Shown here: positions 17,504 to 26,945 of the stretch, piece after piece
How the letters are laid out: each line of letters starts with the position of its first letter
How positions within the stretch are numbered: position 1 is the first letter of the stretch
Source: Frateuria_A yonginensis
GTDB taxonomy: Bacteria; Pseudomonadota; Gammaproteobacteria; Xanthomonadales; Rhodanobacteraceae
Assembly (NCBI RefSeq): GCF_037137055.1
Contig: NZ_JBBBNY010000004.1
Coordinates: forward strand, 258,865 to 322,864
DNA: 64,000 bases
Reading direction: 5' to 3'
The notes under the pieces: model-generated
Database searches by the model: none
What the model was told of the DNA's origin: nothing
The model's input: only the letters and a program-made list of their open reading frames with translations
Program-made: the position numbers and the translations under genes

Positions 17504-18805
17504 ATGTCGTCCACCACGCTCGCGACCGATCGACCGCAGCCTTCGGCCGTGGGGCCGATGCTGGTGCTCGGGCTGCTGTTCTTCATCTTCGGCTTCGTCA
17601 CATGGCTCAACGGGCCGCTGATCACCTTCGTCAAGCTGGCGTTCCAGGTCGGGGACGTCTACGCCTTCCTGGTGCCGTTCGCGTTCTACATCTCCTACTT
17701 CGTGTTCTCGCTGCCGGCCTCGATGGTGCTGCGGCGCACCGGCATGAAGAAGGGCATGGCGGTGGGGCTGTTCGTGATGGCGATCGGCGCGATGGCCTTT
17801 GGCCAGTTCGCCACCATGCGCATGTTCGCCGGCGCGCTGGTGGGGCTGTTCGTGATCGGCGCGGGCCTGTCGCTGCTGCAGACGGCCTCCAACCCCTACA
17901 TCAGCATCCTGGGACCGATCGAGAGCGCGGCGCAGCGCATCGCGGTGATGGGCATCTGCAACAAGGTCGCCGGTATCCTGGCGCCGGTGGTGATCGGCTC
18001 GCTGGTGCTCGCCGGCATCGGCGACATCGACGCGCGGGTCCACGCGGCGCCGACGCCGCAGGCGCGCGAAGCGCTGCTCGACGCGTTCGCCGCCAAGATC
18101 CATGCGCCCTACCTGGGCATGGCGGTGCTGCTGGCCCTGCTGGCCGTCTGGATCCTGCGTTCCCCGTTGCCGGAGATCCGCCCGGCCAGGGCCAACAGGG
18201 AGCAGGCGCACGATGGCGACACCAGCATTCTCGGCTTTCCGCACCTGTGGCTGGGCGTGCTGTGCCTGTTCGTGTACGTGGGCGTGGAGGTGATGGCGGG
18301 CGATGCGATCGGCACCTACGGCGCGGGATTCCACCTGCCGCTGGACCAGACCAAGTTCTTCACCGCGTTCACCCTGGGCGGCATGCTGCTGGGTTACGTG
18401 GCCGGCCTGGTGCTGATCCCGCGCGCCATCTCGCAGCAGCGCTACCTCGCGGTCTCGGCGGTGCTGGGCATACTGTTCAGCGTGTGTGCCTATCTCACCC
18501 GCGGCTACGTCTCGGTCGGCTTCGTGGCGGCGCTCGGTTTCGCCAATGCGATGATGTGGCCGGCGATCTTCCCGCTGGCGATCCACCGGCTGGGTCGCCA
18601 CACCGAGGCCGGTTCCGCCCTGCTGATCATGGGCATCGCCGGCGGCGCGGTGGTGCCGCAGCTGTATGCGCACCTGAAGGCGGTCCTCGACTTCCAGCTG
18701 GTGTTCGCCGGGCTGATGGTTCCCTGCTACCTCTACATCCTGTTCTACGGCCTGCGCGGCTACCGCGTGGGCCTGCGTGACGGCGATGGCGCGCACCCAC
18801 GGTGA
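17504..18805 (+). CDS. nagP: MFS GlcNAc/sugar permease NagP
   Basis: This 433-residue inner-membrane transporter of the FHS/FucP-like major facilitator branch has 12 hydrophobic segments. It contains FFIFGFVTWLNGPLI in helix 1, the RRTGMKKGM loop and LLQTASNPYISILGP. This is the type called NagP in Xanthomonas and Shewanella nag loci. It should move GlcNAc into the cytoplasm by proton symport. An AGGAG ribosome site is 6 nt from the ATG. It leads the rightward module nagP-nagR-nagB-II-nagA and is preceded by a promoter overlapped by an operator. Confidence 0.9.
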   Translation: MSSTTLATDRPQPSAVGPMLVLGLLFFIFGFVTWLNGPLITFVKLAFQVGDVYAFLVPFAFYISYFVFSLPASMVLRRTGMKKGMAVGLFVMAIGAMAFGQFATMRMFAGALVGLFVIGAGLSLLQTASNPYISILGPIESAAQRIAVMGICNKVAGILAPVVIGSLVLAGIGDIDARVHAAPTPQAREALLDAFAAKIHAPYLGMAVLLALLAVWILRSPLPEIRPARANREQAHDGDTSILGFPHLWLGVLCLFVYVGVEVMAGDAIGTYGAGFHLPLDQTKFFTAFTLGGMLLGYVAGLVLIPRAISQQRYLAVSAVLGILFSVCAYLTRGYVSVGFVAALGFANAMMWPAIFPLAIHRLGRHTEAGSALLIMGIAGGAVVPQLYAHLKAVLDFQLVFAGLMVPCYLYILFYGLRGYRVGLRDGDGAHPR

Positions 18806-18870
18806 AGGCGCCGCCACGCCGGCGCGGCGGTGGGCTAGGATGGCGCGCCAGTCCCGCGGAGAATCCGTCG

Positions 18871-19902
18871 TTGCGTCACGCCACCATCAAGGACGTCGCC
18901 AAGCGCGCCGGCGTGTCGCTGAAGACGGTCTCGCGGGTGATCAACCGCGAAGCGTCGGTGCGCGAGGACACGCGCGAGAAGGTGGAGCGGGCGATCGAGG
19001 CGCTGGGCTACCGCCCCAACCTCTCCGCGCGCAGCCTGCGCGCGGCGCACTCCTATGCGATCGGGCTGGTCTACGACAACCCGAACGCGCACTACGTGAT
19101 CAGCATGCAGAACGGCGTGCTGTCGGCCTGCCGCGAGCGCGGCTTCGGCCTGCAGATCCATCCCTGCGATTCGTCCTCGCCCGGGCTCGCCGAGGAACTG
19201 TGTGCGCTGGTGCGCCGCTCGCGCCTGGCCGGGCTGGTGCTGGCGCCGCCGATGTCCGAGCAGCCGCAGCTGATCGCCACGCTGAAGGCGCACGCGATCC
19301 CGTTCGTGCGGATCATCGCCGCGCGCACGGACCCGGCCGACGGCTCGCCCTGCGTGTGGGTGGACGACCGCGACGCGGCCTACGCGATCACCGAGCACCT
19401 GATCCAGCTCGGCCACACGCGCATCGGCTTCCTGTGGGGCGAACCGCACCACCGCTCCAGCCCCGAGCGTTACCAGGGCTACGCCGACGCGCTGAAGGAT
19501 TACGGCATCGCGCTCAACAAGAAGCTGATCCTGCCCGGCCGCTACGCCTTCGACGACGGCTTCCGCGGCGCGCGCAAGCTGCTGGCGCTGAAGGAGCCGC
19601 CCACCGCGATCTTCGGCAGCAACGACGAGATCGCCGCCGGCGTGCTCGCCGCGGCGCGCTCGGCCGGGCTGGACGTGCCGTGGGACCTTTCCATCGCCGG
19701 CTTCGAGGACAATCCGTTCTCCAAGCAGGCCTGGCCGGCGCTGACCACGGCGCGGCAGTCCACTGCCGAGATCGGCCGGCACGCCGCATTGCGGCTGATG
19801 GCCGAGCTGCAGCAGGGCGCCTCGGCGCCGGACACGGCCAACGAGGGTTTCGTGCCGGAGCTGGTGGTGCGCGGGTCGACGGCACCGCCGCGCAAGGCCT
19901 GA
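18871..19902 (+). CDS. nagR: LacI-family transcriptional regulator NagR
   Basis: The N-terminal helix-turn-helix ATIKDVAKRAGVSLKTVSRV (residues 4-23) is followed by the hinge region ALGYRPNLSARSLR and a periplasmic-binding-protein-like ligand domain with FGSNDEIAAGVLAA and IAGFEDNPFS. At 343 aa it is a full-length LacI repressor. The start is taken as TTG, because GGAG lies about 10 nt upstream and the HTH begins at residue 4. An ATG-like extension upstream would add 23 atypical residues. A possible -10 (TAGGAT, 18836) suggests an extra promoter. It most likely represses the locus through the TGACAACGTTGTCA sites and responds to a GlcNAc metabolite. Confidence 0.87.
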   Translation: MRHATIKDVAKRAGVSLKTVSRVINREASVREDTREKVERAIEALGYRPNLSARSLRAAHSYAIGLVYDNPNAHYVISMQNGVLSACRERGFGLQIHPCDSSSPGLAEELCALVRRSRLAGLVLAPPMSEQPQLIATLKAHAIPFVRIIAARTDPADGSPCVWVDDRDAAYAITEHLIQLGHTRIGFLWGEPHHRSSPERYQGYADALKDYGIALNKKLILPGRYAFDDGFRGARKLLALKEPPTAIFGSNDEIAAGVLAAARSAGLDVPWDLSIAGFEDNPFSKQAWPALTTARQSTAEIGRHAALRLMAELQQGASAPDTANEGFVPELVVRGSTAPPRKA

Positions 19903-19930
19903 GGCTACGCGCCGCGCTCCGGTTCCCTGT

Positions 19931-19977
19931 CGTTCGACCTCGGCCCTGCGGGCCTGCATTCGGGGCGAACGGTGGCG
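19931..19977. repeat. Palindromic intergenic repeat (family 2, copy 2)
   Basis: CGTTCG and CGAACG form the ends, with a GGCC-CTGC-GGGCC hairpin inside. The core TTCGACCTCGGCCCTGCGG matches the copy near position 113 in all but two bases. It lies within the 345-bp gap between nagR and the deaminase gene. Confidence 0.55.
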
Positions 19978-20100
19978 AGAGGTGCGGTCTCCGGTCGTGC
20001 GGACGGAGAGTGGCGAGAAAGCGCTTCACCACGCCCCATGGCCGGAGGACCGTTCCCCCTGAGCGCCGCGAAGCGCGCTGCCGCCGTCTCGCACGTTTGA

Positions 20101-20212
20101 GCTCCTCTCCCGCCGGGAGAGGGGTCGGGGTGAGGCTTCGGTGCCGCCGCAGGTTCCGCTTCGCCCGAACCCTCTCCCGCCCTGCCAGGCACCCTCTCCC
20201 GGGGGGAAAGGG
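20101..20212. repeat. CTCTCCC-type inverted repeats
   Basis: CTCCTCTCCCGCCGGGAGAGG is a tight hairpin followed by GGTCGGGGTGAGG. An opposed block (CGAACCCTCTCCCG and ACCCTCTCCCGGGGGG) follows about 60 nt later. Together they form a large inverted repeat of a type common between genes in GC-rich proteobacteria. With the family-2 palindrome it fills the nagR-nagB-II gap, where no gene is visible. Confidence 0.6.
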
Positions 20213-20247
20213 ACCGCACGATCGCCGCTCCGCCTCTTCGGACTCCC

Positions 20248-21282
20248 ATGAAATCACCCCATGACACCCTGATGTACCAGGAGGCGCACTCGGCCGCCGA
20301 CGTGATCGCGCAGCAGCTTGCCGTCAACGCCGGCCTGCTGGCCGGGCTCGGCGCAAGGCTGCGCGCGCGGCCGCCGCGCTGCATCGTCACCTGCGCGCGC
20401 GGCAGTTCCGACCACGCCGCGGCCTACGCCAAGTACGTGTTCGAGACGCGCGTGGGCATCGTCACTGCCTCGGCCTCGCCCTCGGTGAGCTCGGTGTACG
20501 AGGCGCCGCTGCAACTCGAGGACGCGCTGTTCCTCGCCGTCTCGCAGTCCGGCAAGAGCCCGGACCTGCTGCGCAGCGCCGAAGCCGCGCGCGCCGGCGG
20601 CGCGCAGGTGCTGGCCCTGGTCAACGTGGAGGATTCCCCGCTCGCGCGCGTGGCCGACACGGTGATTCCGCTGCGCGCCGGGCCCGAGCGCAGCGTGGCC
20701 GCCACCAAGAGCTACCTGGCCACGCTCGCGGCGGTGCTGCAGCTCACCGCCTGCTGGAGCGGCGACCCGGCGCTGCACGCGGCGCTGGCGCGCCTGCCCG
20801 ACGACCTGCGCCAGGGCTGGGACGCGGACTGGTCCGCGCTCGGCGCGGGCCTGCGCGAGGTGCACAACCTGTTCGTGGTCGGTCGTGGCTATGGGTTCGG
20901 CGCGGCACTCGAGGCGGCGCTGAAGTTCAAGGAAACCTGCGGCCTGCACGCCGAAGCGTTCAGCGCCGCGGAGGTCCGCCACGGCCCGATGGCGCTGGTG
21001 GGCGCCGGCTTCCCGGTGCTGGTGTTCGGCCAGGACGACGGTACGCTGGAAAACACGCTGCAGCTCGCCGACGAATTTCGCGCGCGTGGTGCACGCGTGT
21101 GGGTGGCCGCGCCCGGCGCGAGCGGTCCGGATGCGTTGCCCTTGCCGGCCGGCGTGCCGGCCATCACCACGCCCCTGCTCGCGGTGCAGCGTTTCTACCG
21201 TGCGGCCAGCGCGCTTTCACTGGCGCGCGGCTACGATCCGGACCTTCCGCCGCATCTGCGCAAGGTCACGGAGACGTTGTGA
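20248..21282 (+). CDS. nagB-II: Glucosamine-6-phosphate deaminase, SIS-domain type (NagB-II)
   Basis: This 344-residue protein has two SIS domains of the GlmS C-terminal type and no glutaminase domain. CARGSSDHAAAYAKY and SQSGKSPDLL mark the first sugar-phosphate site, GRGYGFGAALEAALKFKE the second, and HAEAFSAAEVRHGP the active-site segment. It converts glucosamine-6-P to fructose-6-P and ammonia in GlcNAc catabolism. Its TGA overlaps the ATG of nagA (ATGA), so the two are translationally coupled. No clear ribosome site precedes the ATG. Confidence 0.9.
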   Translation: MKSPHDTLMYQEAHSAADVIAQQLAVNAGLLAGLGARLRARPPRCIVTCARGSSDHAAAYAKYVFETRVGIVTASASPSVSSVYEAPLQLEDALFLAVSQSGKSPDLLRSAEAARAGGAQVLALVNVEDSPLARVADTVIPLRAGPERSVAATKSYLATLAAVLQLTACWSGDPALHAALARLPDDLRQGWDADWSALGAGLREVHNLFVVGRGYGFGAALEAALKFKETCGLHAEAFSAAEVRHGPMALVGAGFPVLVFGQDDGTLENTLQLADEFRARGARVWVAAPGASGPDALPLPAGVPAITTPLLAVQRFYRAASALSLARGYDPDLPPHLRKVTETL

Positions 21283-22439
21283 TGTCCACGCCCCTGCTCG
21301 CCCTCGCCCACGGTCGCGTGCTGACCCCCGAGGGGCTGCGCGAGGACGTCGTCGTGCTGGTGCGCGACGGCCACGTGCTCGCCCTGGCCGATGCGGCCGA
21401 CCCGCGCCTGACCGGCGCGGCGCGCCACGACCTGGCCGGCGCCCTGCTGCTGCCGGGCTTCATCGACGTGCAGGTGAACGGCGGCGGCGGGCTGCTGTTC
21501 AACGACGCGCCGACGGTGGACACGCTGCGCGGCATCGCCGCCGCGCACCGGCGCTTCGGCACCACCGGGCTGCTGCCCACGCTGATCACGGACACCGCCG
21601 CCACGATGCGCGCCGCGCTGGAGGCGGTGGACGCGGCGATCGCGCAGGGCGTGCCGGGCATCCTCGGCATCCACGTCGAGGGGCCGTTCCTCGCCCCCGC
21701 GCGCAAGGGCATCCATGATGCGTCGCTGTTCCGCGCGCCCGATGCCGACGACCTGCGCGTGCTCACCGCGCAACATCGCGGCGTGGTCATGCTCACGCTG
21801 GCGCCGGAACAGGTGGACCCCGGCACCATCGCGCGTCTGGCCGCCGCCGGCGTGCGCGTGAGCCTCGGCCACACCGGCGCCGACTACGCCACCGCTCGCG
21901 CCGCGCTCGAGGCCGGCGCGAGCGGCTTCACCCATCTCTACAACGCGATGACGCCGCTGGGCAGCCGCGAGCCCGGCGTGGTGGGCGCCGCGCTGGACGA
22001 CCCGGGCAGCTGGTGCGGCCTGATCGTCGACGGCCACCACGTGCATCCCGCGGCGTTACGTGTCGCCATCACCGCCAAGCCCCCGGGCAAGTGCGTGCTG
22101 ATCACCGACGCCATGCCGCCGGTCGGCAGCGAGCGTCCCGACTACGTGCTCAACGGTCAGACCATCGTCGTCCGCGACGGCATCTGCATGAACGACGCCG
22201 GCGTACTCGCCGGCAGCGCGCTGGACATGGCCGGCGCCGTGCGCAACGCGGTCAACCTGCTCGGCCTGCCGCTGGAGGAAGCCGCGCGCATGGCCAGCGC
22301 CTACCCGGCCGAATGGCTGGGGCTGGAGCAGACCCACGGCTGCATCGCCCCCGGCCAGCGCGCTGACTTCGCCGTGCTGGACGACACCCTGCACGTGCGC
22401 GAGACCTGGATCGGCGGCGTGCGCTACCCGGCGATGTAG
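21282..22439 (+). CDS. nagA: N-acetylglucosamine-6-phosphate deacetylase
   Basis: This 385-residue amidohydrolase-superfamily enzyme hydrolyses GlcNAc-6-P to glucosamine-6-P and acetate. GFIDVQVNGGGG begins the barrel, GIHVEGPFL holds the metal-binding Glu, and LGHTGA and THLYNAMTPL supply the histidines. DGHHVHP and LITDAMPP carry further active-site residues including the catalytic Asp. Length and motif order match NagA. The start ATG overlaps the stop of the deaminase gene. It is the last gene of the rightward nag module. Confidence 0.94.
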   Translation: MSTPLLALAHGRVLTPEGLREDVVVLVRDGHVLALADAADPRLTGAARHDLAGALLLPGFIDVQVNGGGGLLFNDAPTVDTLRGIAAAHRRFGTTGLLPTLITDTAATMRAALEAVDAAIAQGVPGILGIHVEGPFLAPARKGIHDASLFRAPDADDLRVLTAQHRGVVMLTLAPEQVDPGTIARLAAAGVRVSLGHTGADYATARAALEAGASGFTHLYNAMTPLGSREPGVVGAALDDPGSWCGLIVDGHHVHPAALRVAITAKPPGKCVLITDAMPPVGSERPDYVLNGQTIVVRDGICMNDAGVLAGSALDMAGAVRNAVNLLGLPLEEAARMASAYPAEWLGLEQTHGCIAPGQRADFAVLDDTLHVRETWIGGVRYPAM

Positions 22440-22587
22440 CCTCCGGGGGTCGCGCGCCCCGGACGCGCGGCGGGGCGTGGCCGGCGCCCGGGCGCGCCGG
22501 CCCGGGACAGGACAGCGCAGTGCCCGCCGTTGGCCACACCGATCTGCTACGTTGCGCCCCTGCTTGCCCGTTGCCCGGACCTTACCG

Positions 22588-24615
22588 ATGTCGCTGCGCC
22601 CCTCGCTGCTGTTTCTCGCCGCCGCGCTGCTCGCCGGTTGCGCCTCCCACGCCAAGGTGTCCCGACCGATGGAGCTGCCCGACGGCAGCCGCACGGACGT
22701 CGCCATCCTGGAGACCACGGACGTGCACGCCAACGTGCTGAGCTGGGACTACTTCAAGGCCAAGGCCGACCCCACCGTGGGCTACGAGCGCACCGCCACG
22801 CTGATCCGCCGCGCGCGCGAGGAGTTCCCCAACAGCTTCCTGTTCGACGACGGCGACACCATCCAGGGCACCGTGCTGGCCGACTACCAGGCGCTGGTCG
22901 CGCCGGTCCGCTGCGACCAGGAGCTGGCCATCTACAAGGCCATGGACGCGCTCGGCTACGACGGCGGCACCGCCGGCAACCACGAGTTCAACTACGGCCT
23001 GCCGTTTCTGTCGCAGGTCACCGGCCGGCCGCTGACCGTCGACGGCCAGCGCAAGCGCTGCGCCGGGCCGCACTTCCCGCTGGTGCTCGCCAACGTGTTC
23101 GATGCGCACAGCGGCGAGCCGCTCTACAAGCCCTGGACGTTGGTGCACAAGACCATCGAGGCCTACACCTCCGACGGCAGCCGGCTGCAGGTGCCGTTCA
23201 AGGTGGCGATCATCGGCTTCACCCCGCCGCCCATCCTGCAGTGGGACCAGCGCAACCTGGCCGGCAAGGTCACCGTCAGCGGCGTCGTCGAGGCGGCGCA
23301 GCGCTACCTGCCGCAGATCCAGGCGCAGCACCCGGACCTGGTGGTGGCGATCCTGCATGGCGGCCTCAACACCGCGCCGTACACCGCCGACATGGAGAAC
23401 GGCGGCTGGTACCTGGCCGGCGTGCCCGGCATCGACGTGCTGCTGCTCGGGCACTCGCACGCCGAGTTCCCCGGGCCCCGCTACCAGGGTATGAAGGAGG
23501 TGGACGCGGTGCGCGGCTTCGTGCGCGGCAAGCCGGCCGTGATGGGCGGGTTCGCCGGCATGGACCTGGGCGTGATCAAGCTCGCGCTCACACGCGAGAA
23601 CGGCCGCTGGACGCTCGACCGCGAGGACACCCACGCGGAGGTACGCAAGATCTGCCCGCAGAAGGGCCAGTGCGTTCCCGCCGACCCGGCGATCGCGCCG
23701 CTGGTCGCCGACGCACACCGCGCCGCGCTGGCCTACGTGGAAACGCCCATAGGCGAAAGCGCGCTGCGCCTGTCCACCTACTTCGCCGACGAGGGCGACA
23801 TGACCGCCCTGGCGGTGGTCAACGCCGCGCAGCGCGACTACGTGGAGCGCGAACTGCCCAGGCTGCATCCGGAACTGGCGGGCGTGCCGGTGCTGTCGGC
23901 GGCGGCCGCCTTCCGCACCGGCTTCGGCGGTCCGCAGGACTACACCGACGTGCCGCCGGGGCCGTTGACGCTGCGCAGCGCGGCCGATCTGTACTTCTAT
24001 CCCAACACGCTCGCCGCGGTGAAGACCGACGGCGCCGGCGTGAAGGCCTGGCTGGAGACCGCCGCCGCGCGCTTCAACCGCATCGACCCGGCCAAGGCCG
24101 GCGAGCAGCCGCTGATCGACACGCGCCTGCCGGGCTTCAATTTCGACCAGCTGCAGGGCGACCTGAGCTACGTGATCGATGTGTCCCGGCCGGTCGGCCA
24201 GCGCATCGTCTCGCTCGCCTACCGCGGCAAGCCGGTGGCGCCGCAGCAGCCGTTCGTCGTGGCCACCAACAACTACCGCGCCAGCGGCGGCGGCAACTTC
24301 CCCGGCCTGGATGGCAGCAACATCGTGCTGGCCGCGCCCGACGGCGTGCGCGAGATCGTCGCCGCCTGGCTCCGGCGCACCGGCCGGCTGGAGCGCGCCC
24401 AGCTGCCGGCGCGCTCCTGGCACTTCGCGCCGCTGCGCACGCGCGGGCCGGTGACCTTCGTCGCCGCCAGCGGCAAGCAGGCGATCGCCCAGGCCGACGG
24501 CCTGACCGGCATCCGCCAGCTGCGGGACCACGGCGACGGGACCGCCACCTATGCGATCGACCTGGCGACCGCCAAGCCCGCACCGGCCCGCCCGCACCGG
24601 CGCCGGCATCGCTGA
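22588..24615 (+). CDS. 5'-nucleotidase / 2',3'-cyclic phosphodiesterase-like lipoprotein
   Basis: This 675-residue metallophosphatase is like the CpdB/UshA family. A lipoprotein signal ends LLAGC with Cys18 as the lipidation site. The N-terminal calcineurin-like domain has TTDVHANVLSWDY, DDGDTIQG, GNHEFNYG and GHSHAEFPG. A C-terminal 5'-nucleotidase domain contains VATNNYRASGGGNFPG. It should release phosphate from nucleotides at the cell envelope. The start is the ATG giving a 17-residue signal. It stands alone between nagA and thrB on the same strand. Confidence 0.88.
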   Translation: MSLRPSLLFLAAALLAGCASHAKVSRPMELPDGSRTDVAILETTDVHANVLSWDYFKAKADPTVGYERTATLIRRAREEFPNSFLFDDGDTIQGTVLADYQALVAPVRCDQELAIYKAMDALGYDGGTAGNHEFNYGLPFLSQVTGRPLTVDGQRKRCAGPHFPLVLANVFDAHSGEPLYKPWTLVHKTIEAYTSDGSRLQVPFKVAIIGFTPPPILQWDQRNLAGKVTVSGVVEAAQRYLPQIQAQHPDLVVAILHGGLNTAPYTADMENGGWYLAGVPGIDVLLLGHSHAEFPGPRYQGMKEVDAVRGFVRGKPAVMGGFAGMDLGVIKLALTRENGRWTLDREDTHAEVRKICPQKGQCVPADPAIAPLVADAHRAALAYVETPIGESALRLSTYFADEGDMTALAVVNAAQRDYVERELPRLHPELAGVPVLSAAAAFRTGFGGPQDYTDVPPGPLTLRSAADLYFYPNTLAAVKTDGAGVKAWLETAAARFNRIDPAKAGEQPLIDTRLPGFNFDQLQGDLSYVIDVSRPVGQRIVSLAYRGKPVAPQQPFVVATNNYRASGGGNFPGLDGSNIVLAAPDGVREIVAAWLRRTGRLERAQLPARSWHFAPLRTRGPVTFVAASGKQAIAQADGLTGIRQLRDHGDGTATYAIDLATAKPAPARPHRRRHR

Positions 24616-24690
24616 TCCGCAGCCGGGCGGCTGCCGCCCGCCCGGCGCTTGCTGCGACAATCGGCGGATCGCCTTCCCGCAGGAAACGCC

Positions 24691-25620
24691 ATGCCCGCCC
24701 GTGACGTCGCCACCGCCTTCGCCCCCGCCTGCGTGGGCAACGTGGGCGTGGGCTTCGACATCCTGGGACACACCCTGGCCGGTGCGGGCGACCGCGTCCG
24801 CGTGACGCGGATCGCGGCGCCGCAGGTGCGCATCGCCGCCATCGAGGGCGTGGTGCGCGAGCTGCCGCTGGAGCCCGCGCGCAACACCGCCGGCGCGTCG
24901 CTGCTCGCCCTGCGCGAGGCGCTGGCATTGCCGTACGGCTTCGAGCTGGCGCTGCACAAGGGCATCGCGCTGGGCTCGGGCATGGCGGGCTCGGCCGCCT
25001 CCTGCGTGGCCGCCCTGGTCGCCGCCAACGCGCTGCTGGATGCGCCGCTGCCGCGCGAGGCGCTGTACCGCTTCGCGATGGACGGCGAGGCGGTGGCCAG
25101 CGGCGGCCGCCACGGCGACAACGTGGGCCCGCAGCTGCTGGGCGGGCTGGTGCTGGCGACCGCGGAGCGGCTGGTGCGCATCCCGGTGCCGGCGCACTGG
25201 CACTGCGCGCTGGTGCACCCGCACTGCGTGCTGGAGACGCGCCGCGCCCGCGCGGCGCTGGCCGGTGACTACCGGCTCGGCGAGTTCGTGGCGCAGAGCG
25301 CCAACCTGGCCCAGGTCATCGCCGGCTGCTGGCGCGGCGACGTGGCGCTGGTGCGTGCCGGGCTGAAGGACGTGCTGGTCGAGCCGCGCCGCGCGCCGCT
25401 GGTGCCGAATTTCGCCCGCGTGCAGCAGGCCGCGCTGGACCACGGCGCGCTCGGCGCCAGCATCTCCGGCGCCGGCCCCAGCGTGTTCGGCTGGTTCGAG
25501 CACGCCGGTCAGGCGCACGCGGCCGCCGTGGCGATGCGCGGCGCGTTCGCCGAGGCCGGGCTGGACAGCGACGTGCTGGTCGGTCCGATCGACGGCCCGG
25601 CGGCGCAGGTGCTCGCATGA
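24691..25620 (+). CDS. thrB: Homoserine kinase
   Basis: This 309-residue GHMP kinase phosphorylates homoserine in threonine synthesis. ATAFAPACVGNVGVGFDILG is the N-terminal signature, GIALGSGMAGSAASC (91-105) the ATP loop, and GASISGAGPSVFGWF the C-terminal motif. GCAGGAAACGCC precedes the ATG. Its stop overlaps the thrC start (ATGA), so the pair is coupled. A possible -10 box GACAAT lies 30 nt upstream. No aspartokinase gene is adjacent. Confidence 0.94.
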   Translation: MPARDVATAFAPACVGNVGVGFDILGHTLAGAGDRVRVTRIAAPQVRIAAIEGVVRELPLEPARNTAGASLLALREALALPYGFELALHKGIALGSGMAGSAASCVAALVAANALLDAPLPREALYRFAMDGEAVASGGRHGDNVGPQLLGGLVLATAERLVRIPVPAHWHCALVHPHCVLETRRARAALAGDYRLGEFVAQSANLAQVIAGCWRGDVALVRAGLKDVLVEPRRAPLVPNFARVQQAALDHGALGASISGAGPSVFGWFEHAGQAHAAAVAMRGAFAEAGLDSDVLVGPIDGPAAQVLA

Positions 25621-26921
25621 GCGCGCCGTGCTACCTCAGCACGCGCGGCCGCGCGCCGGCGGCGCGCCTGGCCGAGGCGGTCGCCGCGGGCCTGGCACCA
25701 GACGGCGGCCTGTACGTGCCCGAACGCCTGCCTCGCCTGGAGGCCGGCACGTTCGACCCCGACGGCAGCCTCGCCGCTACCGCCGTCACCTTGCTCGCCC
25801 CCTTCTTCGCCGGCGACGCGCTGGCCGACGCGCTGCCGGCGATCTGCGCCGAGGCCTTCGCCTTCGATGCGCCGCTGCGCCCGCTGACGCGGCCGGATGC
25901 CTCGCTGCTGGAGCTGTTCCACGGGCCTACCGCCGCGTTCAAGGACTTCGGCGCGCGCTTCCTCGCCGCCTGCCTGCGCCGGTTGCGCGCGGACGATGCG
26001 CCACCGCTGACCGTCCTGGTCGCCACCTCCGGCGACACCGGCGCGGCGGTGGGCGCGGCCTTCCACGGCCAGCCGGGGCTGCGCGTGGCGATCCTCTACC
26101 CGGACGGGCGCGTGTCACCACGCCAGGCGCACCAGCTCGGCAGCTTCGGCGGCAACGTGCGGGCGCTGCGCGTGGCCGGCACGTTCGACGACTGCCAGCG
26201 CATGGTGAAGGTCGCGTTGAGCGATCCGGACCTGCAGGCACGCGTACCGCTGTCCTCGGCCAACTCGATCAGCCTCGGCCGCCTGCTGCCGCAGCTGGCC
26301 TACTACGCGCACGCGGCGCTGCGGGTTCGGCGCACGCACGGCCTGGCGCTCGACCTGGTCGTGCCGACCGGCAACCTCGGCAACGCACTGGCCGCGGTGT
26401 GGGTGCGCGCCATGGGCCTGCCGATCGGCCGTATCGTGCTCGCCTGCAACGCCAACGCCACGCTGCCGGAGTTCTTCGCCGGCGGCGACTACCGCCCGCG
26501 CGCCGCGGTGCCGACGCTCGCCAACGCGATGGACGTGGGCGCGCCCAGCAACTTCGAGCGGCTACGCTGGACCTACCCCGACGACGACGCGCTGCGCCGC
26601 GCGCTCACCGCCGCCAGCGTGGACGACGAGGCGATCCGCGCCACGGTGCGCCGGTACGCGCAGGCGCAGGGCCTGGTGCCGTGTCCGCACACCGCCGCCG
26701 CCCTGCACCTGCTCGACCGCGAGCCGGTGCGTACCGACCGGCGCTGGGCGGCGGTGGCCACCGCGCACCCGGCCAAGTTCGAGCAGGTGCTGGAACCGCT
26801 GCTGGGCCACCCGCTCGCCGTCCCGCCCACGCTCGCCGCCATGCTGGCACGCCCGGCGCGGGCCGAGCCGCTGGCCGCCGATCCGGGCGCGCTGCGCGAC
26901 TGGCTGCTGGCCACGCCGTAG
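25617..26921 (+). CDS. thrC: Threonine synthase
   Basis: This 434-residue PLP enzyme makes threonine from O-phosphohomoserine. The cofactor lysine is Lys109 in FHGPTAAFKDFGARF. VATSGDTGAAVGAAF and the glycine-rich VPTGNLGNALAAVW phosphate-binding loop follow. It is the shorter gammaproteobacterial type. It overlaps thrB by 4 nt and ends 24 nt from the convergent diguanylate cyclase gene. Confidence 0.94.
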   Translation: MSAPCYLSTRGRAPAARLAEAVAAGLAPDGGLYVPERLPRLEAGTFDPDGSLAATAVTLLAPFFAGDALADALPAICAEAFAFDAPLRPLTRPDASLLELFHGPTAAFKDFGARFLAACLRRLRADDAPPLTVLVATSGDTGAAVGAAFHGQPGLRVAILYPDGRVSPRQAHQLGSFGGNVRALRVAGTFDDCQRMVKVALSDPDLQARVPLSSANSISLGRLLPQLAYYAHAALRVRRTHGLALDLVVPTGNLGNALAAVWVRAMGLPIGRIVLACNANATLPEFFAGGDYRPRAAVPTLANAMDVGAPSNFERLRWTYPDDDALRRALTAASVDDEAIRATVRRYAQAQGLVPCPHTAAALHLLDREPVRTDRRWAAVATAHPAKFEQVLEPLLGHPLAVPPTLAAMLARPARAEPLAADPGALRDWLLATP

Positions 26922-26945
26922 CGCGGGCGCCCTACCGGCACCGGG

